NCBI RefSeq assembly: GCF_003625475.1
Contig: NZ_RAIQ01000005.1
Location: 1-64,000, forward strand
Length of the DNA stretch: 64,000 bases
Source of the DNA: Butyrivibrio sp. X503
Lineage (GTDB): Bacteria > Bacillota > Clostridia > Lachnospirales > Lachnospiraceae
Reading direction: 5' to 3'
Under the pieces are notes generated by a model that saw nothing but the letters and a program-made list of their open reading frames with translations, was not told the origin of the DNA and did no database searches. Positions 10,398-18,325 of the stretch are shown here, one piece after another. The position numbers were made by a program, and so were the translations under genes. Every line of letters begins with the position of its first letter. Position 1 is the first letter of the stretch.

Positions 10398-12528
10398 AAA
10401 AGCGCTGGATGAATCGAATAACACTAATAATAAGACAAAGACAAAAACCAATAATGTTAGGAAGGTTACGAGCACCGAAAACTCTACAAGAACCACGTCA
10501 TCAAGTGGACAGACAATAACAAGCTTGTCAAAAGCTCAGGAGTTATTGCTTAAAGATCCAACAACCGGAAAATATGGATTTGAAGAACTTGCTGAAAGGA
10601 TTAGAAACGGTTATCAACCCACAAAAGAAGAGTTGGATGCCTTGGCTGAGCTTTGGGAAACATACTTTGGCAGAATTGAGGTCGGAACAGCTAAAGCGAT
10701 TGATTATGAAACGGCTGAGCGGTTGCTAAAGGTTTTGGTAGTGGCGGAGACTCCTGAGGAAGCTACCGCGGGATACATATATAAATTTAATGAGAAGTTG
10801 GCAAAAAAAATAATTGATAGATTAGATCCGGATTCATTAGCGGTGTTGGCTATAGTAAACATGGAACGTTTTTCACTATGTGGACCAGAAAACGGACTTG
10901 GCACTGAATTCGCTATGAACGCATTGTCTTTTGATATAAAAAAAGATAGAGCGGGAATAGCGTTATCAATGTATGTAGATTTGGATGGGGTTGAAAAAAC
11001 ACATGAATACCACGAGACTATTTGCGTTGTATCAAATGAGAGTGCTACAAATTATATTAAAAGCGAGCGCGCAAAGGATTCCGGTTTTGGGAATGGTGTA
11101 AATATAGGAGAACTGGCAAGAATTTTGACATCTGTGCAAACGCAAGATGATATGAATTTCTTCGAAAAACTCATTAATGATAACAACTACAATGATGCGT
11201 TTAGTTATAAGAACGATTTATCATTCTCGGCACAAATGGGATTAGCTGATTACCATTTATATTTCTATCAAACCGATGTAGATGGAATATATAGATCAGG
11301 GAACGCTAGAGAAGGTGAATTCTTAAATATTTTAAATAGTGCAATAAGTGGAGAATCTAAATATCTGGAATATCTTTATAATGCATCAGAGCTTAGAGCA
11401 GCAAGCTCTGCAATTACAATTGCATGCTGTGATAACAGAAACTCGAATTTGAAGGCGCTTTACGGTGAATATAGAAGAGAACTGACATTGACAAATTTGT
11501 ATTGGTTTGTGACGCAAAAAGATAATGAAAATAGCGATACACATGTACATATAGATGGCATTTCACAGACAGTATTTCAAGATGTAAATGTGAGTATGAC
11601 GGGAGGGGTTGGAGAATCTTCTCAGACATATACATTTAGCAATGTTGATAGTAATCCCAATGGCGTAATCGGGAAATTAGAGGTATATGAAGCACATAAA
11701 ATTACAGAGTTATTAGATGAGAAGGTCAAGAGTGATTTAAAAACCTTAGCAAAAGATTGTATAACCGGAGCAGCAGCCTTCTTTGGCCCGGAGGCGTTGA
11801 TTTTGGCTATGCTAATAGATTTGGGAATAGATTCAACTGACACACAGCGCAAGATTTCATTAAATGGGGCATACACAAATGCATTAAAAATCGCAAAACA
11901 GAACGGTGCATCGGCGGGATCTATTGATACAGCAAGTAATATGGGATCAACAGTAATAAATGTGCTGGCTGATGTATTAAAAATATATAACGATTCTGCA
12001 GCTTATAATAGTAGATTAACTGAGGAGCAATTAAAATACAAGGCGATATGGTTTGGAACAGGTGCATATTATAGCACTGATGGCAGCAGTTACGATGTAA
12101 ACTTTAATTCATCAATAATATCACCGATGTGTGTGGCTAATGTACGTGCTTGGCAAGCGCAGGGATTAGCTTTGACATTGCATTTTGGAACTTATGAAGG
12201 TTGCGATAACGATTTGGATTTAAATAATCCGGAAGATCAGCAGCTTGCAAGACTAAGAACAAGAGCTAGGGCTCTAGAAAGAGCAGAGGAAATTATACAG
12301 TATATTGGGGATAATCATGATGAATATGGAGAAGCAGCGCTTGAAAGAATAAGGCTGTATCTTACCGGTACAAATAATAATAACGATAAGTTATCCCTTT
12401 TTGGGCTAGAGGATTATGAGCAATTTAACAAAGATATGTTAATAATTGAGGATGCAAACAATGCCATAAAGAATGATAACGAACCGACAATAGATATTGA
12501 AAAAGAATGGAGTGATCTATGTCAATAA
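8911..12528 (+). CDS. Putative LXG-like polymorphic toxin / type VII effector, C-terminal variant 2
   Basis: Protein of 1205 residues. Residues 1-~492 are almost identical to the effector at 13-3090. A Thr/Ser/Asn/Lys-rich linker (~500-535) then leads into a different 670-residue C-terminal region. That region contains a hydrophobic, glycine/alanine-rich stretch (~950-972, including GAAAFFGPEALILAML), which could insert in membranes, and an aromatic segment (IWFGTGAYY, ~1050) followed by RAWQAQGL. The first effector has a comparable WFGYRYSYDYD segment followed by KEWEAGGI, so the C-termini may share a distant fold. No classical toxin active site is seen. The last ten bases overlap the next WG-repeat gene. 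Confidence 0.6.
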   Translation: MGFNDGKFYDAKLSMDYYDALKFEKENFDMKADGVRLSNDDFEANEQFDGEMPNYLKRFVKYGGGKMLNDNTDTYAQMINDQRFIMNSFESIVDPSPNARLEINTLEKINTDFKAFHKRFDEIARETHQIVDDLNREFGGEIDGGFPQPESRRALESFEDICGGYDPGKGFFKECQDKLLEFDATVNSALRAKDTRMEVADLNKRIQATKNIIGSYIYNDPNPEKIETEGVGDSKIKEVKILNKKLDYFCDNVNKYFDNRAEIDAVAVEASPIDGNFLCSFDKMEGKKGPLPKAIIKSPTYGPYKKIVTKNAKRSEEDPTAYTITPQGAALTFGVGGAMQSYIEKGDFSDLGKNAKANYEAFQQGSVNYMIDKVAGTRYIPGRVQQVAHAIQGKVYDINLPDATGVPGLLNTSTAAAGMNDQIKDIWSTFREYMQGQGSGKGVNVSAAMNNFFQGAGYTTLFGSSFFGSKFANKKGTAPTKGANPKFMTVSMVGSSKALDESNNTNNKTKTKTNNVRKVTSTENSTRTTSSSGQTITSLSKAQELLLKDPTTGKYGFEELAERIRNGYQPTKEELDALAELWETYFGRIEVGTAKAIDYETAERLLKVLVVAETPEEATAGYIYKFNEKLAKKIIDRLDPDSLAVLAIVNMERFSLCGPENGLGTEFAMNALSFDIKKDRAGIALSMYVDLDGVEKTHEYHETICVVSNESATNYIKSERAKDSGFGNGVNIGELARILTSVQTQDDMNFFEKLINDNNYNDAFSYKNDLSFSAQMGLADYHLYFYQTDVDGIYRSGNAREGEFLNILNSAISGESKYLEYLYNASELRAASSAITIACCDNRNSNLKALYGEYRRELTLTNLYWFVTQKDNENSDTHVHIDGISQTVFQDVNVSMTGGVGESSQTYTFSNVDSNPNGVIGKLEVYEAHKITELLDEKVKSDLKTLAKDCITGAAAFFGPEALILAMLIDLGIDSTDTQRKISLNGAYTNALKIAKQNGASAGSIDTASNMGSTVINVLADVLKIYNDSAAYNSRLTEEQLKYKAIWFGTGAYYSTDGSSYDVNFNSSIISPMCVANVRAWQAQGLALTLHFGTYEGCDNDLDLNNPEDQQLARLRTRARALERAEEIIQYIGDNHDEYGEAALERIRLYLTGTNNNNDKLSLFGLEDYEQFNKDMLIIEDANNAIKNDNEPTIDIEKEWSDLCQ

Positions 12529-13673
12529 AAACCAAAAAGATTATAGTAATCTTGGCGTTTATATTTATAGCAGCTTTTTTGGCAGGTGACTTGGCTTTTG
12601 TAAGTAGATCTAATGTAGCGGAAGGTTATTACTATATCGATGAGAATTTTAATATCATTAATAAAGCTCCGGTAGACACTTTGCCCGGAAAATTTTCTAA
12701 AGAAGGATATGCTATAGGAGATGGCGGAGTAGATATATGGATAATGGATAAAGAAGGGAAGTTCGTGAAGCGACCGGATGATGATACAACAGCTACGAAT
12801 TTTGAAGAAGATGGTCTTTTTAAAACATGCAAAGGATACTATGACAAAGATTTTAATTTAGTTATAGAAATTAAGTATTCGGATAATTATAGTCCATGTA
12901 AGAATATAATTGATAGTAATCCCAGGGCATTTTCATCTAATGAATTAGCAGCAGTCCCTGTTTACCGAAAAATGGATAATGATCACGCAGCTGTTGAGGT
13001 TTGGGGATATATTAATAAAAACGGAGAATTTATGATAGAACCCCAATATAAAAGTGCAGAAGATTTTGGCAAAAATGGTTATGCATTAGTAGAAAACATG
13101 GACGGTACTTTTGTATTTATTGACGAAAATGGTAATGAGGTTTCGAAAAAGTATTCGAATGCATATCCGTTTAGCGATAATGGTTTGGCTATTGTCTGCG
13201 AAAGTGATTCCAAAAGGGCTGGCTATGTTAATGATGACTTCGAGTTTGTTATTGAGAATGACGGTTACGTGAAACATCCTTTTTCAGACAACAATCTAGC
13301 CGCGGTTTCAAAAAAAGTGGATAAAGCCTTTATATGGGGGTTTATAAACGAAAAAGGAGAACAGGTTATAGATTTTCAATTTGGAGCTGTTCCATATGGT
13401 TTTGTAAATGGATATTGTGTAGTTTGCAAAGGCGGAAAATGGGGATTTATTGATGAAACAGGTAATTATATATTTGAGAAAAAATTTAGCCGGCAGCCCA
13501 ATTCGTTCTCAGAGGATGGCATAGCATTGATTCAGGATGACAATGGTTTATATGGTTATATAAAAACAGATGGAACATGGCTTTTAGAGCCGCAGTTTGA
13601 AAAAGCAACAGACTATAGTAATGGTTATGCCGGAGTATGGTTGAATGAAAATCAGAAGATAAAAACTCAATAA
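12519..13673 (+). CDS. Membrane-anchored WG-repeat protein (candidate immunity protein)
   Basis: Protein of 384 residues with an N-terminal membrane anchor (~8-25) and no lipobox, followed by WG-type beta repeats over most of the rest (for example WGYINKNGEFMIEPQYKSA and WGFIDETGNYIFEKKF). It starts inside the effector gene (10-base overlap), so it is probably translationally coupled. It corresponds in position and architecture to the WG protein at 3087 but the sequence is clearly different, as expected if each pairs with its own effector variant. The specific partner function is inferred. Confidence 0.7.
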   Translation: MSIKTKKIIVILAFIFIAAFLAGDLAFVSRSNVAEGYYYIDENFNIINKAPVDTLPGKFSKEGYAIGDGGVDIWIMDKEGKFVKRPDDDTTATNFEEDGLFKTCKGYYDKDFNLVIEIKYSDNYSPCKNIIDSNPRAFSSNELAAVPVYRKMDNDHAAVEVWGYINKNGEFMIEPQYKSAEDFGKNGYALVENMDGTFVFIDENGNEVSKKYSNAYPFSDNGLAIVCESDSKRAGYVNDDFEFVIENDGYVKHPFSDNNLAAVSKKVDKAFIWGFINEKGEQVIDFQFGAVPYGFVNGYCVVCKGGKWGFIDETGNYIFEKKFSRQPNSFSEDGIALIQDDNGLYGYIKTDGTWLLEPQFEKATDYSNGYAGVWLNENQKIKTQ

Positions 13674-13847
13674 TAGGAACATTGATTGTTTATATTTTTC
13701 ATCATTATATGCTAATACATAGTAGTATCATGCCAGATAATAAGTCAGGTTACTATCACTTAACTAGTAGGATTTTTAAAGGATGTTCATTTTTATATAT
13801 TGAAGATATCAAATATTAATTGTGAATGGCTCTAAGGCGGTATGCGC

Positions 13848-14576
13848 ATGAATAATATAAGAAAACAAGTAGTTATAAGTGTTTTAATTATGATTATATT
13901 TTCTTTAACTTCCTGTGGGCCGAGGTTTTATGTAAGTGAATATGATATTAATTTAGAGCACGAAGAGTGGGCTGATGAGATAGGTCTTTTTTCTCACAAG
14001 AATCTAAAGGTGAGAGAGTATGAGGCTAAAAGTACAGGTATAAGACTTGAGCTTGAGTATGACAACGGAGTGACCGGATATAAAGAGTTGTGCGATGTTG
14101 TTAATGCACACAATAAATTTGTAGAAGAGAATCCGGATTATTTTCCAAATGATTTCAATGTGACATTTACCAATAAACACGCAAGTGAATATTCACCGTC
14201 CTTTTTTTCAAATATAAGAAACGGTTCGAATGGATTAGGCTATATCAGTGAATTGGGGAGAGAAGATTCTGCGAAGCTTCTGTATATGTGTATCAGTGTA
14301 GATGGAGATCATACTGAGAATAAGGAAAATGCAGACATACATATAGATGTACCAATTGTAATCCTTCAGTCATACAACGAGTCATATACGCCTAAAGGAG
14401 AGGCATACGCTTTTTTGAAGGAATTCAACAATCTTGAGCAAGTGATAATTGATTTTTGGGAACCGGGATATGACAAGGACGGAGTATTAGATGCAATCAG
14501 AGAATATGCACCTAATGCTGAAATATATGAAGTAAAAAGCGTCAATAGAGAAGACCATTTGGAAAAATGTCCGTGA
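13848..14576 (+). CDS. Putative lipoprotein of unknown function
   Basis: Protein of about 242 residues with a lipoprotein signal: a basic N-terminus, hydrophobic core and LTSC lipobox within the first 25 residues. An ATG six bases upstream (13842) is possible, but the AAGGCGG site ends at 13840, so the ATG at 13848 has the better spacing. The mature part is acidic and has no motif I recognise. It stands 170 bases after a WG-repeat gene and is the first of four lipoprotein genes in the island. Confidence 0.6.
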   Translation: MNNIRKQVVISVLIMIIFSLTSCGPRFYVSEYDINLEHEEWADEIGLFSHKNLKVREYEAKSTGIRLELEYDNGVTGYKELCDVVNAHNKFVEENPDYFPNDFNVTFTNKHASEYSPSFFSNIRNGSNGLGYISELGREDSAKLLYMCISVDGDHTENKENADIHIDVPIVILQSYNESYTPKGEAYAFLKEFNNLEQVIIDFWEPGYDKDGVLDAIREYAPNAEIYEVKSVNREDHLEKCP

Positions 14577-14601
14577 ATATCGGAAAGAGGAGAGAGTAAT
14601 A

Positions 14602-14676
14602 ATGAAACAATATTGTGTAGATAAGCAGGTTGGAGTTTATTGTATTATGAATGCCTTGATGGAAGATGAAAATTGA
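14602..14676 (+). pseudogene. Vestigial 24-codon ORF
   Basis: A GGAAAGAGGAGAG ribosome site precedes an ATG and only 24 codons (beginning MKQYCVDKQVGVY) before TGA. A strong initiation signal with a very short frame suggests the stub of a longer gene whose remainder was lost. A genuine small peptide cannot be excluded. Confidence 0.35.
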
Positions 14677-14726
14677 TACTGATAGCTAGAGACCACTAAC
14701 AATTACTGTATTTGAAAGGAAAAAGT

Positions 14727-15500
14727 ATGAGCAAGAGAATTAAGACTGAAATAGTAGCACTTGTGGCTATAACAATTATAGGTGCAAGCATGATGGGATG
14801 CGGAAGAAATGCTGTAATAAATGAAAATGCTACAGTATTCGATTCCGAAAAGCTTAATGAAGAGAGTACTGATCTGACAAGTGACAAAGTAGTTGAAGAT
14901 AGTTCGGAATATCAATCGGATTCCAGTATCGATATGGATGATGAAACCGATAAAGAGAAGAACGAAAAAGTTGTTGAGGGTGGTTCGGATTCTATAAATG
15001 ATTATTTCCCCTCTTGTGAAAAGAAAGATGATGAATATACTGTTATCAACTTTTTTGAAGAGGATACAAAGTCTATACCGGTAAGCATTAATAAATTGAC
15101 TACTTACAAGAATGGTGATGTATATAATATTGCCATACATTATGAAGATGTTCCAGGAAGATATTATTGGGGAATTACGGATAGATATGATCTCGGAACA
15201 TTTTACGTTACAGAAAATACAATATATATGTTAGAAGGATGTGAGGACATTCCTGGAGAAGAATTTATATCCTCTGGAACAGTTGTATGTTCAGATGAAG
15301 ATACTCAGCAGAATATAGAGGGAGATGAAATAGTAATCACACATGACGGTGATGATTGTGTCTTTACTAAGAGAAATACACTTATTGAAAGTGGATTTTA
15401 CTGCATATATAGATGGGCCAAGGGTAAGGGACTTGTCTACTATAAATCAGGGTATGGAGCCGAAGGAGATCCTATTGAAATTGAATTAAAGACTAATTAA
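14727..15500 (+). CDS. Putative lipoprotein of unknown function
   Basis: Protein of 257 residues. An upstream in-frame TTG (14712) exists, but GAAAGGA at 14714-14720 places the ribosome on the ATG at 14727. The N-terminus is a lipoprotein signal with lipobox MMGC. A long acidic, Ser/Asp/Glu-rich linker (~30-90) precedes a globular domain with many aromatic and acidic residues. No family recognised. It belongs to the lipoprotein series in the island. Confidence 0.6.
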   Translation: MSKRIKTEIVALVAITIIGASMMGCGRNAVINENATVFDSEKLNEESTDLTSDKVVEDSSEYQSDSSIDMDDETDKEKNEKVVEGGSDSINDYFPSCEKKDDEYTVINFFEEDTKSIPVSINKLTTYKNGDVYNIAIHYEDVPGRYYWGITDRYDLGTFYVTENTIYMLEGCEDIPGEEFISSGTVVCSDEDTQQNIEGDEIVITHDGDDCVFTKRNTLIESGFYCIYRWAKGKGLVYYKSGYGAEGDPIEIELKTN

Positions 15501-15521
15501 AGCGAAAAAGAAGGCTAGAGT

Positions 15522-16043
15522 ATGGGGACAGTAACAAATAATACCGCTGGCATTACAGGCAGTAGTGGACAAACCGAAGCGTTAAAAATCGAAAGTAATG
15601 AGTATACAAGTTTAGTTAGAAACATTAATAGAGCTGCCGGCATTTTGGTGCTAAAGAAAGCTGATAATAAGACAGTGGGTGAAGCATGTGGTACGGAGAG
15701 TTTGGACATAATGGCGAATTTTTGGGATAAAATCCACAAAACAGATGATTTTTATAAATCATTTGTTCAGCTTTCTGTATATCCTGCTCTTTTAAAGGTC
15801 TGTAGTATGATTTTGAAAACAGATAAGAATAATGCGCTACAGTTGAACCAGGGAGGAGTAGATACATCCGCAAGTAGTAAGTATCAAAACAGCAAAACCC
15901 AAAAGCAAAACCAATATGATAAGGCACCGGAGGAATTTACGAATGAATGGCAAGGCATTATAGTAATGAACAGGGACGATAAGATTCCGGGATCAGGAAA
16001 TATTGATGCTGTTACGGAAGCTGATACAGGGCAGACTAGATAA
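15522..16043 (+). CDS. Truncated effector-like protein with CGTES...W module
   Basis: Protein of 173 residues. Residues ~50-105 match the N-terminal module of the 864-residue effector: GEACGTES (53-60), then W68 and a similar helical spacing ending near a KTD. After ~110 the sequence becomes low-complexity (Gln/Lys/Ser-rich) and stops, where the homologue runs on for 750 residues. It may be the 5' remnant of an effector that lost its toxin part, or an autonomous small helper; a lipoprotein gene follows 20 bases on. The tail (PGSGNIDAVTEADTGQTR) looks like random read-through, which favours a remnant. Confidence 0.45.
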   Translation: MGTVTNNTAGITGSSGQTEALKIESNEYTSLVRNINRAAGILVLKKADNKTVGEACGTESLDIMANFWDKIHKTDDFYKSFVQLSVYPALLKVCSMILKTDKNNALQLNQGGVDTSASSKYQNSKTQKQNQYDKAPEEFTNEWQGIIVMNRDDKIPGSGNIDAVTEADTGQTR

Positions 16044-16063
16044 AAATCGCTTAAGGAGAGAAG

Positions 16064-17038
16064 ATGAAAAAGAAAACGATTAAAGTTATAGCGGTAGCGT
16101 TGTTAACAGTAATTGCTTTATCGGGTTGTGCTACACAGGTGGAGAACGAAACTGCTACAGAAAAAACAATTGAAGCGGCCATAGAAGAATCTAACGAAGA
16201 ATCTTCTGTTAATGTGAGTAATACGGATACAACTAAAGACAATACTTCAGAAACAGATTCTTCTGTAGAACAAGTGGCTTTATCCGATTATGATGCTGCA
16301 GATCTGATGAGTGGAGAAGCGCTCTCAGAAGAAGAATTAAATGACTTGCAAGCGTTTATGAATAAAGCAGAAAATTATGGATATACAGTATTGCAATATA
16401 AAACTCCCAAAGACATAGATAATGAAGAATTATCCAAATATGAAACGTATTCAAAAGAAGAGATAACTTGTATAAAAGGGGTTAAAAAAGATAATCTGGT
16501 GCAAGTTGTGATAGAGTTTGTTGATTCTACCAAATACAACAGACGTATAACGTTATTAGCAACTAATGATTTAGATAATCCATATCAGTTCTATTCTAAT
16601 CGCCAGCTCTGGGAAGAGAAGGCGGACAAGATTATTGAAGCAACGGATTACGATACAAATGAAAAGATCACTTGCGGTGTAATTACTGATTACGGTGAGT
16701 GGGGGCCGGAAATTGATGAGATAGAAGACAATGCAGTTAAAAATTACATTGTGCTTGAACCACCGATTGGCGACACTTTACAATGCAAAGAAGTAAAAGA
16801 AATAGCATTTTGCGATATAAATAGCGATGGAATAAAAGACATGATCGTTATTCTGGTATATGGCGATGAAACCATTGCAGTATTGTGTGGTGGAGGCCAA
16901 GATAAAAACGGAGATTTTGTGTATTACGAATGGAAATATGGTTTTACATCTTGGCTTAGTTCTAATGTTAGCGAAATCACAGCGGATAATGTAATTAGCT
17001 ATATTAAGGATCATCAAGATGAGATGAAGAAAATTTAA
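16064..17038 (+). CDS. Putative lipoprotein of unknown function
   Basis: Protein of 324 residues with a lipoprotein signal (lipobox LSGC, cysteine at 22). An acidic Ser/Thr/Glu linker (~25-75) is followed by a globular C-terminal domain. Near residue 250 there is a DINSDGIKD segment, the pattern of an Asp-rich Ca-binding loop found in VCBS/FG-GAP-like repeats. The ribosome site is AAGGAGAG. Candidate immunity or surface protein by context only. Confidence 0.6.
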   Translation: MKKKTIKVIAVALLTVIALSGCATQVENETATEKTIEAAIEESNEESSVNVSNTDTTKDNTSETDSSVEQVALSDYDAADLMSGEALSEEELNDLQAFMNKAENYGYTVLQYKTPKDIDNEELSKYETYSKEEITCIKGVKKDNLVQVVIEFVDSTKYNRRITLLATNDLDNPYQFYSNRQLWEEKADKIIEATDYDTNEKITCGVITDYGEWGPEIDEIEDNAVKNYIVLEPPIGDTLQCKEVKEIAFCDINSDGIKDMIVILVYGDETIAVLCGGGQDKNGDFVYYEWKYGFTSWLSSNVSEITADNVISYIKDHQDEMKKI

Positions 17039-17061
17039 AGGAGATATAGGAGTAATTTGAT

Positions 17062-17211
17062 TTGGATAAGGGATCAATTTTGCTGGTGAGCTTTGATGAG
17101 GAGTATGTTACAAGTGTTGAAGGATATCTGTCAAAAAAACTATCAGAATCTTTTAAGCTTGAATTTATTACTCGAATCGAATATCTATCTGAGTATGTGA
17201 GAGTTAGATAG
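17062..17211 (+). pseudogene. Fragment resembling the receiver-like N-terminus of a CpaE/ParA-type ATPase
   Basis: TTG start behind AGGAG, 49 codons. The peptide begins LDKGSILLVSFDEEYVTSVE, the pattern of a receiver-like first strand and helix as found at the N-terminus of some Lachnospiraceae ATPases of the CpaE/MinD type that sit near type VII genes. It ends abruptly at TAG, long before a receiver or ATPase domain would be complete. I read it as the stub of a deleted gene; the family assignment is from memory of the pattern and tentative. Confidence 0.35.
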
Positions 17212-17386
17212 TATTATTAGGGGAGGATACAAGATTGATCAAAACACAGATTGTGATGAATTATTTGATGATTTAGAAGAAATCAACAAAGCTTATATCG
17301 ACGTGAGCCCGGCAAGACATTCGGTACAACAGGATACTTTGAAAATATTTAGAATTTGGAGCGGAGAGAAACCGTATGATGAATAA
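17201..17386 (+). pseudogene. Coding-like open stretch without a start codon
   Basis: A frame of 61 codons, open from a TGA at 17198 to TAA at 17384, with no plausible start. Its composition is gene-like (ELDSIIRGGYKIDQ..., ending RIWSGEKPYDE). It follows the receiver-like fragment in another frame and ends inside the start of the next lipoprotein gene. It is probably the 3' end of a deleted gene. Not recognised. Confidence 0.3.
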
Positions 17387-18254
17387 ATTTGAATATAGAA
17401 AGAAGATAGTGTTACTGGTTTTGGCGTGTACTTTTATGCTTTTGGCCGGGTGCGCCAAGCTCAATAAAGCCGGAATCAATTCGAATGACCATGTAACTGT
17501 TACGGTTAACGAGGAAACTCAAATAGATATAACAGGTAAAGCTCAGAATATTATAAGGGATGTTTATGATGATGGCGGTTCTATTTATGATTATATGCTA
17601 GGACATTTATATAGAGTAGACGATTCAGAAACAATATATATGGATAGCAACCCTTTTTTTGAAAAGGCTTCATATACAATATGCCTTCGACCGGAAAAAA
17701 TACCGGATGAAGATATGTCAAAGATAGGCTATTTGGATTTTTATTTTCAGACAGAGGAATATAATTGCAAAGCCGTATCACTCTTTGAAGGTTGGGATGG
17801 GACTATCTCGAAACTAAACGACTATTTAGATGATGATAACAGCATATGTCTTGAGGATGGAAAAGGTGGAAGGGATTGCAGAATTGCGGCGTTTAAGGAT
17901 GGTGAAATTGTACCGATTGAGACAATAAGTGAAGATTATGACAAAATTGCAGAAGAGATAGCACAGAAGGGATCGTTAGTTGATTATTTAAAGGCAGAAA
18001 ATAAAACATATGGTAGAAATGATTCCGGAAGCTGTGTTCCTACAAGTTATACTCTCTACAGAGATGTAAATAAACAACCAATAGAATTCTACGCGTTATA
18101 TTGCGCATTGCTTGATTGGGGAAGTGAGTATGTTGAAGGAAAGATTAATAACTTTGGGCTGATAATTTGGACCCCCAAAGAGGAATATGTAGATATTGTG
18201 GTTGCTTGCCCAATAGATAGTTATGAGGCGTTAATAAAAGCGGAGATGAGATAA
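17376..18254 (+). CDS. Putative lipoprotein of unknown function
   Basis: Protein of 292 residues. Two adjacent ATGs (17376, 17379) follow GGAGAG. Lipoprotein signal with lipobox LLAGC within the first 26 residues. The mature protein is acidic and has no recognised domain. It is preceded by gene fragments and followed by the frameshifted effector gene, so it may be an orphan left by rearrangement. Confidence 0.6.
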   Translation: MMNKFEYRKKIVLLVLACTFMLLAGCAKLNKAGINSNDHVTVTVNEETQIDITGKAQNIIRDVYDDGGSIYDYMLGHLYRVDDSETIYMDSNPFFEKASYTICLRPEKIPDEDMSKIGYLDFYFQTEEYNCKAVSLFEGWDGTISKLNDYLDDDNSICLEDGKGGRDCRIAAFKDGEIVPIETISEDYDKIAEEIAQKGSLVDYLKAENKTYGRNDSGSCVPTSYTLYRDVNKQPIEFYALYCALLDWGSEYVEGKINNFGLIIWTPKEEYVDIVVACPIDSYEALIKAEMR

Positions 18255-18325
18255 GGGTTCATTTTTGATTTATAAACTATTAAAAGTCAAAACAATACAT
18301 TATTTATAAATAGGAAAGGAGAAAT

